DNA of 64,000 bases, from positions 1-64,000 of the forward strand of contig NZ_SUPL01000009.1 in NCBI RefSeq assembly GCF_005047595.1, given 5' to 3'. The position numbers were made by a program, and so were the translations under genes. Below the pieces are notes generated by a model. The model was not told the DNA's origin. It searched no databases and was given only the letters and a program-made list of their open reading frames with translations. Shown in pieces: positions 49,637 to 60,400 of the stretch. This DNA comes from Pontimicrobium aquaticum (GTDB lineage Bacteria; Bacteroidota; Bacteroidia; Flavobacteriales; Flavobacteriaceae). Position 1 is the first letter of the stretch; every line of letters starts with the position of its first letter.

Positions 49637-51739
49637 TTAAAAATCAAAATACCAATTAAACAAATCGGTTCGTAAGCCAATACTAAACCAGAGCGTGTCA
49701 TTTTTAAAAGTGGTTGCTGTGGTTGCATTAGGGTTAAAATCCCGATAACTTACATAAGCAAACAACTTTAAATTGGTTGCTGGATTTACTAAATATCCTG
49801 ATTGTAATTCGGCATGAAAGCTTTTGGTTTTTATACCTTGTCCTACTTCTACACCTGAGTCGAAAGGTCGATCATTATAATCCCTGTAAATATCACCTCC
49901 ATAGCTAAAATCGTCTGTCCCGTTATTATAATCTAAGCCTCTAGCGCCAAATACTAATTTTGCATCGGCAAACCAACGTTTATAGTTATAGCGTCCTATA
50001 ACAATAGCTTCACTAAAATTAGCTCCCCAAAGATGTGCCATAGATTGGTTGTTATGTCCATAATTAAGCACAATAGTATTGTGAGAGTATGTGTAAGGCC
50101 TTACGCGATTGTACTCCAATTGTAAATACAAATTATCTACTTTAAAAGCGTTGTAGTATTTAGCACCTATTTGGTAGCCATACTTGTTTTTCCAGCTTTT
50201 GTTTCCGCCTTTAATATCGCCTAGCGAAAATTCATCTAATATAAACTGACTGTAAATATTTACATTATCATTTACTTTATACTTTGCAGTGGCTCCTAAC
50301 ACAGCATTTCCTGCACCTTGTCCAGTTTCAAACTCAATAGCACGATAAAAAATAATCGGGTTTAAATAATTAATGTCAAAACCTCTATCGTTAGAATTGG
50401 TCCACAAAACCGACTCAAACAATCCGAGATTAAAACGTTTAGAGACATTCCAACTCAAATAATGATTTGCCATGTATTTGGTTAAGAAGGCTTTGTCGCT
50501 TACAACACCTGTTCTAATGTCTTTTAACCACATCCAGGTATTGGTGTATTTAATTTTCCAGAATTTGGTGCTTAGCTTTAAAAAAGGTGAAGGACTTGCT
50601 ACATCACTTTGCAATAACGAACGATAACCATCTCCAATAAAATTTTTACCATGACCAAACTGAACGTTTAAAAAATCAGTAGGTGAATACGATAAATACG
50701 CTTCAGCCACAGGATAATCGTAAGCATCCTTCTTAAAACGTTTGGCAATACCACGCCCAGGAATAACCGCTGGGTCTGGACCAAACCCTCTTAAACTCTC
50801 GGCATATCTATTTATATAATCAGCAAAACGTCCTTGACTTTCATAAACCGATGAGAAAAAACTTAATTTTTTACCTAAACCCCCTTGAACATAAAACCCT
50901 CTAGTGTTGTTAAACGTGGAATTGAAATCAGCATCAGAATCCTTTCCAACTTGAAGGTCGAAAATTGGGTCAATGGTAAACCAATACCCTTTCCCTTGTA
51001 ATTGAACCAAATGTTCATTGAAAAATTTTTTTTGCCACCAGTTATCTGATTCTTTTACTAATGCTTGCTTTGCCGCTTTAAAATCATAATAATCAGCAAC
51101 TTCGCTATAGGTAAATGGTTTAGCTGCCGTATGACTATTGGTACCTACTAAATTTAAGCTTCTATCAAATTTAGCATACGAACTATGCAAAAATGGAATA
51201 TTAAGTGTACTACCATATTCCGTATCTTCATAAGGCTTTATAGTAGCATTTAGGTTATCGTATTCTGTTTTTGCTTTTTGTTCTATTTTAGTAACTGTAC
51301 TTATAGCCTCCTCTTCATTATTAGCATTTATAGCCTGTGGCGACATTAAAGGAACTGCAATGGTATATGAATATTGCTTATAAATTGGTCTGCTATTATA
51401 GGTGGGTGGCTGTATTTTGGGCAATTTTGCAAAAACCCTTTTTATTTCATTTTTGAGTTCGCTGTAGGTAGCATCAATGTATAGCACCTTAAAATTTCCT
51501 TCTTTGGTTATTTCAAACAACAAGAAGATATTTCCTTTATAATTTTCATCAGTTACAACTTGTGGCACTTGAAAATTTGAATGAATAAAAGTTACTAATT
51601 CATTTTTAAAGCAACTATCCAATAAACCTATCTCTTGCGTTTCACAATTAGGAAATACCGGAGGTTTTTCATAATCTACATCTTGAGCCAACACATTTAA
51701 GGAAAAGAAAATTAAGAATAGTAGGAATAATTTCTTCAT
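49637..51739 (-). CDS. remB: Gliding motility protein RemB with TonB-C-like N-terminal domain
   Basis: The 700-residue protein starts at ATG 51739 with signal peptide MKKLFLLFLIFFSLNVLAQ. Residues about 26-130 (PPVFPNCETQ, then IFLLFEITKEGNFKVLYIDA and KLPKIQPPTYNSRPIYKQYS) resemble the C-terminal domain of the TonB proteins encoded just upstream. The rest looks like an outer-membrane beta-barrel (GKKLSFFSSVYESQGRFADY, AYLSYSPTDFLNVQFGHGKN, IGAKYYNAFKVDNLYLQLEY). The name rests on this and on gene order: in Flavobacterium johnsoniae remB lies a few genes from sprA, as here. RemB is needed for normal gliding or spreading; its molecular role is not known. Confidence 0.75.
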   Translation of the reverse strand: MKKLFLLFLIFFSLNVLAQDVDYEKPPVFPNCETQEIGLLDSCFKNELVTFIHSNFQVPQVVTDENYKGNIFLLFEITKEGNFKVLYIDATYSELKNEIKRVFAKLPKIQPPTYNSRPIYKQYSYTIAVPLMSPQAINANNEEEAISTVTKIEQKAKTEYDNLNATIKPYEDTEYGSTLNIPFLHSSYAKFDRSLNLVGTNSHTAAKPFTYSEVADYYDFKAAKQALVKESDNWWQKKFFNEHLVQLQGKGYWFTIDPIFDLQVGKDSDADFNSTFNNTRGFYVQGGLGKKLSFFSSVYESQGRFADYINRYAESLRGFGPDPAVIPGRGIAKRFKKDAYDYPVAEAYLSYSPTDFLNVQFGHGKNFIGDGYRSLLQSDVASPSPFLKLSTKFWKIKYTNTWMWLKDIRTGVVSDKAFLTKYMANHYLSWNVSKRFNLGLFESVLWTNSNDRGFDINYLNPIIFYRAIEFETGQGAGNAVLGATAKYKVNDNVNIYSQFILDEFSLGDIKGGNKSWKNKYGYQIGAKYYNAFKVDNLYLQLEYNRVRPYTYSHNTIVLNYGHNNQSMAHLWGANFSEAIVIGRYNYKRWFADAKLVFGARGLDYNNGTDDFSYGGDIYRDYNDRPFDSGVEVGQGIKTKSFHAELQSGYLVNPATNLKLFAYVSYRDFNPNATTATTFKNDTLWFSIGLRTDLFNWYFDF

Positions 51740-51877
51740 TTGATGCAACATGAATTTTTGGTTTGTGAAAGATACTATTTTTTAAGATTAATCGTGAAAA
51801 AAGCAATGATATAACGGTAAGCATATTTTTAAAGTATTACATTTTAGGGCTGCTATTAGTGTTAAATTAGGTACAAA

Positions 51878-51940
51878 CTAAAAGCAACCGTCGTTGTTTT
51901 TTGTAATTTTGTAATGTGCTTGGGTGATTTTAACGTCCAT
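51878..51940 (-). pseudogene. Possible remnant of a third tonB gene start
   Basis: The 300-base gap 51740-52040 has a 20-codon open frame beginning ATG GAC GTT AAA (MDVKITQAHYKITKNNDGCF). It is preceded on the minus strand by the same 31 bases that precede the tonB gene at 52763. The real tonB genes begin METK and MEPK, so M-D-V-K looks like a decayed copy. After four codons the likeness is lost. No other gene is seen in this gap, which also contains the tonB terminator. Confidence 0.4.
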
Positions 51941-51966
51941 AATTATTGTTTTAAAATGTTAATATT
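51936..51966. repeat. 31-bp direct repeat, copy 1
   Basis: These 31 bases (beginning TCCATAATTATTG and ending AATATT) are identical to 52759-52789. On the minus strand they end in an ATG, so they are a leader plus start codon. The distance of 823 bases between copies spans one complete tonB gene with its terminator. Confidence 0.9.
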
Positions 51967-51989
51967 TATGAGTGCGTCACTTAAAGCAT

Positions 51990-52022
51990 AAAAAAATCCC
52001 GTTACCACCAGTAACGGGATTT
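51990..52022 (-). terminator. Terminator after the first tonB paralogue
   Basis: A stem AATCCCGTTAC (51995-52005) with GTAACGGGATT (52011-52021), extended by one A-T pair, has a five-base loop and is followed on the minus strand by a T-run to 51990. It ends tonB transcription 18 bases after the stop. Confidence 0.9.
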
Positions 52023-52040
52023 GACTTTTAATTGCTATTT

Positions 52041-52763
52041 CTAGTTTTCAACCTGAAATACAATTGGCAATGAGTACGATACAGTAACGGCTTCTCCACG
52101 TTGTTTTCCTGGTTTCATTTTAGGCAGCAAATTAATTACTCTAGCTGCCTCTTTTTCCAACCTTGGGTGAGGTGCTCTTGATTGCACACCAACAATGTTG
52201 CCAGTTTTGTCAATCTTAAAAACCACACGTATCGTTTGTTTCCCAGACAACCCAAGTTCGCTAGCTAAATCTGAATCAAACTTTTTTTGAACGTGTTTAG
52301 TGATTTTTTTCGACATACAATTTCTTTTAGCCTCATTATCTCCTTTGTTGCATCCTGGAAATTCTGGAACATGTTCTACTGATACAAAAGGCACATCTAC
52401 AGGCTCTATAGGATCTTCTTCTACAACAACATCTGCAACATCTACTATAGGCTCGTCTGTGTCATCTTCAGAAGTATCAATTATAGTTTCCTTGATATCT
52501 GTATCATCATCAACTTCCACTATTTCATCTGGTACTATAGGTGGTTTAACTTCTGGTGGAGGAGGTGCTGGATGATTGGTAATAGGAATCTTTAAATCAT
52601 TAGGATTGTCATACTCTATTGGTGGTTCAACAATAGCTACTCTATCATAAGTCCGATAATTAATTGAGTAATTAGCTGCTAAGAGCATTAATACCAAACC
52701 AACAGCAAAATAGATTGAGCTGTTTCTACGTACGTCTGCACGTGGATGTTTTTTTGTTTCCAT
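52041..52763 (-). CDS. TonB-like energy transducer, copy 1
   Basis: TonB passes proton-motive energy from the inner membrane to outer-membrane receptors. The 240-residue product has a short cytoplasmic start (METKKHPRADVRRNS), one membrane helix (about 16-36), a Pro/Glu/Asp/Val-rich linker (APPPPEVKPPIVPDEIVEV) and the C-terminal domain (about 140-240) with GLSGKQTIRVVFKIDKTGNI, HPRLEKEAARVINLLPKMKP and YSLPIVFQV. It is a close paralogue of the next tonB gene and has its own terminator. The leader is the 31-bp repeat. Confidence 0.92.
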   Translation of the reverse strand: METKKHPRADVRRNSSIYFAVGLVLMLLAANYSINYRTYDRVAIVEPPIEYDNPNDLKIPITNHPAPPPPEVKPPIVPDEIVEVDDDTDIKETIIDTSEDDTDEPIVDVADVVVEEDPIEPVDVPFVSVEHVPEFPGCNKGDNEAKRNCMSKKITKHVQKKFDSDLASELGLSGKQTIRVVFKIDKTGNIVGVQSRAPHPRLEKEAARVINLLPKMKPGKQRGEAVTVSYSLPIVFQVEN

Positions 52764-52789
52764 AATTATTGTTTTAAAATGTTAATATT
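52759..52789. repeat. 31-bp direct repeat, copy 2
   Basis: This copy contains the start codon and leader of tonB copy 1 and is identical to 51936-51966. The start region of tonB copy 2 (53588 onward) shares only the first 11-12 bases, CCATAATTATT. Confidence 0.9.
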
Positions 52790-52814
52790 ATGGTAAAACC
52801 ACAACAAGCGTACC

Positions 52815-52849
52815 AAAAAAAAATCCCGCTACAAATTGTAGCGGGATTT
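52815..52849 (-). terminator. Terminator after the second tonB paralogue
   Basis: A 13-bp perfect stem AAATCCCGCTACA (52821-52833) with TGTAGCGGGATTT (52837-52849) and a three-base loop is followed by T on the minus strand to 52815. It resembles the terminator of the first tonB copy (AATCCCG/CGGGATT), as expected after duplication. Confidence 0.9.
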
Positions 52850-52870
52850 TAAATATATGGTATTTGTTTC

Positions 52871-53590
52871 TTAATCTTGTACTTGGAAAATAATTGGTAA
52901 AGAATAAGGCACAGTTACTGCTTGACCTCTTTGTTTTCCTGGTTTCATTTTAGGAAGTGAGTTTATTACACGAGCCGCTTCTTTTTCTAATCTTGGGTGT
53001 GGTGCTCTAGCCATTACGCCTACAACACTTCCAGTTTTATCTATTTTAAACATTACGCGAATAGTTTGTCTTCCTGATAAACCTAAATCTCCTGCTAAGT
53101 CTGTATTAAATTTCTTTTGTACAAATTTTGATATTTTTTCAGACATACATGCTCTTTTAGTATCGTTATTTCCTTTTTCACAACCTGGGAAAATTGGAAC
53201 ATTTTCAATTACCGCGAAAGGCACCTCAATGTCTTCTTCTACTTCTTCTACTTCTACTTCTTCTACCTCAACAATTTCAGTATCCTCTTCAACTTCTGTA
53301 GATTCAATAACTGTTTCTTCCACTTCTTCTTCATCCTCTACTACCTCAATCACTTCAGGTGCTGCTGGAGGTGGTGGTGGTGGTGGTGGTGTTTGAATTT
53401 GCTCTGTAATTGGAATTTCTTCATCATCTAATTCATCCATATTTAACTGACCTATATCAATAGCTTCTTTATCGTAAGTCTTATAGTTAATAGAGTAATT
53501 TGTAATTAAGAGCATTAAAGCAAGACCAACAGCAAAATAAATTGGGCTGTTTCTTCTTACGTCAGCATTCAGGTTCTTTTTAGGTTCCAT
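52871..53590 (-). CDS. TonB-like energy transducer, copy 2
   Basis: The 239-residue paralogue begins MEPKKNLNADVRRNSP and has one membrane helix (about 17-36), then a linker with eight consecutive prolines (encoded by a repeated CCA/CCT-type triplet near 53370-53391), and a long Glu/Val-rich repeat (VEEVEVEEVEEDIEV). The C-terminal domain (GLSGRQTIRVMFKIDKTGSV, HPRLEKEAARVINSLPKMKP) is nearly the same as that of copy 1. The N- and C-terminal ends are conserved while the linkers differ, so the two may reach different receptors or span different distances. It lies 58 bases after the vanZ-like gene. Confidence 0.92.
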   Translation of the reverse strand: MEPKKNLNADVRRNSPIYFAVGLALMLLITNYSINYKTYDKEAIDIGQLNMDELDDEEIPITEQIQTPPPPPPPPAAPEVIEVVEDEEEVEETVIESTEVEEDTEIVEVEEVEVEEVEEDIEVPFAVIENVPIFPGCEKGNNDTKRACMSEKISKFVQKKFNTDLAGDLGLSGRQTIRVMFKIDKTGSVVGVMARAPHPRLEKEAARVINSLPKMKPGKQRGQAVTVPYSLPIIFQVQD

Positions 53591-53648
53591 AATTATTTTT
53601 TTTTCGAGATTGGTAAAATAACCAATAATTTGCTAAAAAAGCAAGGGT

Positions 53649-54023
53649 TTATAAATTTTTAACGATTGTTTTCTTTCTTAGTGTTAAAATAAGAGAAACA
53701 ATAGCAGCTCCTAAACTATTTGCTACAATATCCATAATGGATGCATCTCTAGTTACTGTGAGCTGTCCTTGTAGTACTTCAATAATTATACCATAAATAA
53801 CACATAACATTAAAGCGAATGTAATAGGGTATGCACTATTTAAGCTAACAAAGGCTTTATACCACAAAAAACACAATACTGCATAAGCTAGTAAATGATA
53901 AATTTTATCTTCATAATTGGTTCCAAAATAAGGCAATCCATCATTGCTAACTAAACTTATTACTGTAAGTGCTAGTGTAAAAGCTAATGCTAAAAAAAGA
54001 TACGTTGTTTGCTTATTAAGCAC
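53649..54023 (-). CDS. VanZ-family membrane protein, GTG start
   Basis: The 124-residue product has four membrane helices and the VanZ-like pattern NYEDKIYHLLAYAVLCFLWY with a conserved His, and GIIIEVLQGQL followed by RDASIMDIVANSLGA. VanZ-like proteins are of uncertain function; teicoplanin resistance is reported only for some. The start is GTG at 54023, overlapping the gcvH stop by eight bases, so translation is coupled. This sprA-gcvH-vanZ-tonB-remB order agrees with that recalled for F. johnsoniae. Confidence 0.85.
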   Translation of the reverse strand: MLNKQTTYLFLALAFTLALTVISLVSNDGLPYFGTNYEDKIYHLLAYAVLCFLWYKAFVSLNSAYPITFALMLCVIYGIIIEVLQGQLTVTRDASIMDIVANSLGAAIVSLILTLRKKTIVKNL

Positions 54024-54396
54024 TTATTAAGGCTTTGTAATCGTCAGCTGAAAGTAATGACTCAAACTCAGATGTGTCAGAGCATTTTACTTTAATCATC
54101 CAACCATCACCATAAGGATCAGTGTTTACCTTTTCTGGTTCGTCTTCAAGAGTTTCGTTAAATTCAATAATTTCTCCTGATACAGGTAAGAACAAATCTG
54201 ATACTGTTTTTACGGCCTCAACTGTTCCAAAAACTTCTTCGGCTTCAAGAGTTTCGTCAACTGTTTCTACTTCAACATAAACAATATCTCCTAATTCGCT
54301 TTGAGCAAAATCAGTAATTCCTATGGTAATAACATCTCCGTCGATGCTAACCCATTCGTGGTCTTTAGTGTACTTTAATTCGGATGGAATATTCAT
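54016..54396 (-). CDS. gcvH: Glycine cleavage system H protein
   Basis: The H protein carries the lipoyl arm of the glycine cleavage system. The 126-residue product has YTKDHEWVSIDGDVITIGIT at the start, and the lipoylated lysine in GTVEAVKTVSDLFLPVSGEI, followed by YGDGWMIKVK. Length is normal. It lies 37 bases after sprA with no terminator between, so it is probably cotranscribed although unrelated in function. Confidence 0.96.
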   Translation of the reverse strand: MNIPSELKYTKDHEWVSIDGDVITIGITDFAQSELGDIVYVEVETVDETLEAEEVFGTVEAVKTVSDLFLPVSGEIIEFNETLEDEPEKVNTDPYGDGWMIKVKCSDTSEFESLLSADDYKALISA

Positions 54397-54433
54397 ATTA
54401 ATATAATTTTTGGTAAATATGTTAGTTTTTTAT

Positions 54434-57400
54434 TTAATTTCCAAAGTTATATCGTAAAGTTAAACCAGAGCGAATAGATGTTTGTGGAAACGCTGTTGAA
54501 ATAGCGTATTCTGAGAATGTATAATCAAAGTAGAAAATTCCTGTTAGGTTCTTACTAAATGCATAATCGGCAGTATATTTAAGTCCCCAAATGGTTTGTC
54601 CTGCAGTTACTTGGTTATTTTCCAAATCGAGGTAACGAATAATGGTTTTATTTTCTCTAATAGAGATATCTGCTTTCATGTTAAGGTCGCTCTTAATAAC
54701 GTTTCTTGGACCAGCCATTTTAGAGTTTATTTTTACATCTTTAATTCGGTAACCTAACCCAAAAACATACTCACTCCCTTTAATTTCTGTCAATAAATTA
54801 TTATCGAAACTTAAAAACAAGCGTCGATCCTTCTTAATTTCAGCAAGAATTTTCATTGAGTTTTTCATTTCGAAATCTACTTTTACTAGAGGACTAAACA
54901 TTTCGGTTAAAGCCACAGCACTAAATAGGGTTTCATTTTTATAATTTCCTGATTGGTCTAAAACATTAGGGTTTTGCGATGCGTAATCTGCATTTGGATC
55001 AAATGCATTATAATCTAAGTTAGATCTAAATTGATTAATAGTGTAAATTGAATTGTAACCATGAGTTACAGAAAAACGCTTAAAGTGTTTTTTAAACCAA
55101 GGTAACTTCATTAACCCTGTATATTTTAATGTCCAGTTAGGAATTGGAATATCTCTAAATGCTCCAAGCGAAACTTTCCCTGCGTCCTTCCCTGTATATG
55201 CCGATAAAAATGCTGGTAATAATACTGCTTGATTGGTTTTTCCGAACCCTAGTGGATACCCTTCTGCATCTAAATTAGCAGGATTATTCACATCTATTCC
55301 TGCTTTAGAAGCAAGTCGTCTAGCTATTTCCAACCTGTTTGCTCTAAAGTTATCAAACGTTTCTGACCCATTTTCGTCACTACTAGCAAAAGCAGTTTTA
55401 ATCATAGATGTTGAAATGTTGAAGTTTCCAAAGGCATTTCTAATAAGTGGATTATAGCCATCACTCAATCCGTCGTTATTACTATCTATAGTGTTAAAAC
55501 TTTCTGTGAGGTTTTCGTTGTAGGTCCTACCTCCTGTTAAATCGATTTTTAAATCTTGCATTGGCTCTAAGGCTGCAGAGAAGTTTAATATTTTAGATTC
55601 TTCTTCAGTGTATTGTTGATTAAACTCTGGAAATACCGTTAACCACCCATTCTTCGCTGCTAAATATCTAATATCGCGTTGGCTACCAAAGGTAAATCCA
55701 AAGGTAGGTTTTAGTGTTCCTATAAACCCTGGTGTTTCCATATACCCTGGTAAATATGTTCCGTTACGTTGTGTATAATCAAACTGAATTCTCTTAACAG
55801 TTGTCAATACGTCTATGGCAGCATTGTATAAACCATTCTTTTTTGTTGTTGTTGTTGGCTGTTGGTTTCCTCTAGGTTGTCCTCCTGGTGGCACACCTCT
55901 TTGTGTATTAGATTTCGCAGAACTATTTTTTCTAACCAAGCCTAAATAACGATACAAACGATTCATATCTAAGTTAGCATTTAAAGTATGTGAACTGGCA
56001 TTAGATATTGTGTTTCCTAAATCGTAAGTAGAACCATTAATCGTTAAGTTTCCATATAAATCAGATCCTTTCTGCCAAAGAAAATCTCCGGTGTAAGCGT
56101 AAGTTGCTCTTAAAAACTCTAATGCTGGAATTTTATTTAATGGCAATTCATAGTTAATTCCTAATTGTTGGAATTGCCTGTTTGGATCACCAACATCAAA
56201 GAAACCATCCCAAACATCTTTTGATGGATCTTGGGCACCATTTAGATTATCGTCAACAAAATAATTTCTAACTATGTTATTGTTAGATGCTGAAAAATTT
56301 AAGCTTAACGCATCTGTAAGGTTATAATTAATATTGTATTGGAAATCGAACGTATAGTTTCTTCTATATAATTCTTCAATACCAATATTTGTACCTCCTA
56401 AATCAAGGTCTCTAAATTTTTGCTTGTTAAATTGACGCATAAAATCTGTATTCACAGAAATGCTAGATGGCAATAAGTTAAAATTAAAGTCCTTTAAAAT
56501 TTTCCAGTATTTTCCTTTAAATAGTGAATCATTCTTTTTAAAAGGTTCAATCTTAATTGGATCAAAGCTAAAATTATAGTTTGCACCAACTCTTACATTT
56601 TGATTTAAGGAGTTTTCAATTTCAAAATCTCTATGTTCTACTTGATTGTAAGAGTAATTAAGTGTTAGATTTTCGACATCATAAAACTTGGGCTTAGCTT
56701 CGCCTGTTCGTTGTTTTCTAACACCTATAAAATTGATGCTTTGTCGCTTTGTGTAATCTTCAGATTGTTTTTTTATAGTTTCCTTTTCAGCATTTGTCGT
56801 TGCTGCATCTAGTCTATCCTGTAACTTAATATCTTTGTATTGTTGGTCGTATTCAGGCGTCACTAATTCTTCACTTTGTCCATAATTAAATGGAATTTGA
56901 ACACCCCATTTTTTTGGTAATAACTGTCCTAAATTAACATTAGTCACCACATCGTATTGCTTCACATCTTCTCTACTTCGTTGATTTGGCCCTTGCTCGA
57001 TGGTACCAAAACCTGTAGTACTTCGTCTTCCTGTAGCACTAATATCCATGAAGTCAGCAATATTGGAGTCCATACTTGCAATGGCTGCCCAACCACCTTC
57101 GTTATCCATATCAGATAAACGCAATTCGTTAAACCACACTTCTGTACAAACATCAACGGTTGTTTCGTGTGAATTTTTAATCCCTACCATTAAGGTTCGT
57201 ATATCTCCAAAATTTGGATTCCCTTTTATAGCGACACGTTGTTGGCCTATGGTATAAGATGAAAATTCTGGAATAGAAGTCTCTTGTAATACACCATCTA
57301 TAACATCATAAAACGTTGGGTCTTCATCTCCTAAAGTTCCTGCCGAAATTCCTAAAGCTTTTATTTTTGCCAACACTTCAATTGGAAGGTTAATTTCGTT

Positions 57401-60400
57401 TTCAGGTTTCCAAACTTCCGTATCAATTGTTGAGCCTGTTGTTGAAACTGCCAAAGGAATTTCAATTTGATAATAGTTTTGAGTAAAATCGTTACCCATT
57501 CTAATAAAACCAACAGCATCGCCATCTTGCAATCCTAAGGCTGCGCCTTGTTCGGCATGCATAAACATACGTAGTTTTTTAAACTGACGCATATCTACAT
57601 TAATGTTTTTGAATACTGCTCTAGAATCTTTTGGTTCTAACTTACAAACGTTTACTACTAAGGACTGCTCGTTTTGCCTCACTAAGGTATTGTTATTATT
57701 AAGCTGTTCTCTTTCAACTCCTGGAGGAGACACATAACGACCATCATTTTCTTGAATTCCAATAATACCTACATTAAAATCGGTACCATCTAAATCATTA
57801 TTTGTATCGTCATCTAAAGATTGCTGGTAACGTCTCCAATCGCTTCTTACTAGATCTAAAGATCCAAAACGCATGACTGTATTTTCTGCAAATTCAGACA
57901 AATACAAACGCATAAAACGAATGGATCTAAAATCGGTAATACCACCTATTTGATTTGTGTAAGCGGTTAACGGAATTCTAAATTGATACCATTTTACTTG
58001 CCTTGAATCACCATTGGGAAGTGTTACTGTAGTTGTTTTTCTATCTCTAATAAAGGTATTGTTTACGTTTGCTAAACTAGAAGGTGTGATATCGAACTCA
58101 TACTCAAAATAACTGTCTATGGTATTCATAGTGTTATCTCTGTTTATGTCCTCTACATCAGGCTGCGTTGTAGAACCTCTATTAGTTTGCGTGAAAGTGT
58201 CAGGAGAATTTCCTTCTACCCCATTATATTTTTTATAACGTTCAAACACATCACCTGTCGTGTTAAGGAAATAGGTATAGTTATCGTTAGCTGGATCCTC
58301 AAGTCCCGAAAATGCTGAAAATACAGACGCTTCTTCTACATCATCATACCCATCAAATCCAACATCTTGGTTGGCACGTTGCTGCCCTAATGTTGAAAAC
58401 GCATAAATTAAAGCTTGATTTTGTGGCACTACAGTTCCCCATGATGGTGTTGGCTGTATGGCACTTACATCTCCATTCTCTGGCAACCCATTTTCGTACT
58501 GCTTTCTACCGTCTTTAATAATATCTTCTGAAATATTACCAAGATTTAAGGTTAACTTACCTCCTGGGTTTGTAGGGTTATCTAAAAATGGATCTTGTAG
58601 CCAAAATTCCACATACTCTACGTTAGCTTGCTCAAAATCGGTAGAGGTTAGCTGTCGTGTAATTCCTGCCCAAGAATCTATTGGGTCATCTAAAATTCCA
58701 TCTTCGGCTCCAGGTTGAAAGTTATAAGGTCCTCTTTCGGCAGGATAGTACGCCAAATCTAAAGAATTAATAACCGTTGGTTGCCCTTGTACAATATCTT
58801 GTTGTGGGAAAATTTCATCTATAAAAATACGTCTTGTATATAAGTTAGACATATCATCATCGCTAATTCCAGTTGGTCGTTGACCACTATAAAAAATAGG
58901 ATCTATAGAGTACCAATTTAGCAAGGCTCTGTTATAACCGTTTTGTATGCCATTATCATCTTCTGAACTTCCGCCTATACCTAATGCTTTTGGACGACTG
59001 GATAGACTCCATGAAATTGGTGATAATAAATCAATAGCATTTTGAGTTCCTTCAAAGTCATCAACATAGGTTGTGGCTTCTCCTTGGAAATCAGATCCTT
59101 TTGGTGCTCCAGGTAATAAGTATGCAAACTCACCTCTAAGAGATACGTTTGACTGTACATCGGTATCTATATTTGGCAGTTTATTTGCTAATCTTGTTAA
59201 GAAAGGTACTTCGGTAGAGAAATTGGCATTAACTCCAAAAATAGTATTATTTATAGGCTCTGTTCCGTAGTTTGCTTTTTGTGTTATTGGACGCTCATTT
59301 AAGTTTAAAAATGTTGCTCCCAACACAAAGTTTTCGTTAAACTGATGCTCTACATTAATACCTGTAAAACGTTTTGTTTGCTGACCAAATACCGCATTAT
59401 TTTCTACAGACACTTGAATAGGTGTATTTGATGCCTGTAACGCAGGATCTAAAATTTGAACCGTACCCATTTGGTAGTTTACGGTATAATCTACACCTTC
59501 AACCAATACACGTCCGCCAGCTGTTACCTTAACGGATCCTTGAGGCACATTAAATGCGCCTATAGGAATTCCACCACCACCTCCTGCTTTGTAGCGTCCT
59601 TTTATTTGGAACTTATTTTTTTCGCCATCTTCTAAGGCTGCTGTTTTTGTAGATTTATATAGTTTGTCGTAAACGTATTTTGCTTGGTTAGGGTTATACT
59701 GTGTTGGATCATCATAGTCAGCTTCATTATCACTTGGATTGTTATCGATATCTAGAATGTCGAATAAGTATTTACCAAATGGTTCTACATTAGTGAATAT
59801 TATTTTTCCGTTTTGTTGAATTACAGTAATTCCAGGCACAAAGTCAAAAAAGCCATCACCATTAAATTGAGGGTCGTTATTATAGTTTAATTTGTCTAAA
59901 TTAAACACTCGTAATAAAGGTGTTTCTTCTAAAGCATCTTCGTTTGGTCCAGGTGTTGGAAATAGCGTTGTACCAACTGGCGTTATATAGTTTACAGGAG
60001 AAGATTCTGTATAAAAAATATTTAATTTAAAGTCTTCTCTTTCCAAATTAAAAGCACCAGTATTGTAGATGTTTTTCATCATTAAATCCCAAATAGGTTG
60101 ATCTACACTTGTGACTGTACTTTTAAGCATTTTTAGAATTAAACTGTTATTGCTAACAATTGTATTTCCTGTTCCAGAATCTACCGATACGTCTGTCGCA
60201 TCCACACCATCGTTGGCAAACTCACCAACCTGATATACTTGATCACCTACAGTAAACTGGTAAGCGACTGCTAAAATTTCATCATTTTGCAAACGCTGAT
60301 TTAACGAGATGTATCCTAATTGGGTGTTTACTGTAAACTCTGATCCTTCTTGTAATTTTCTTGCGTTTTCTAGTTTTCCATAATCAAACCCTTCATTCAC

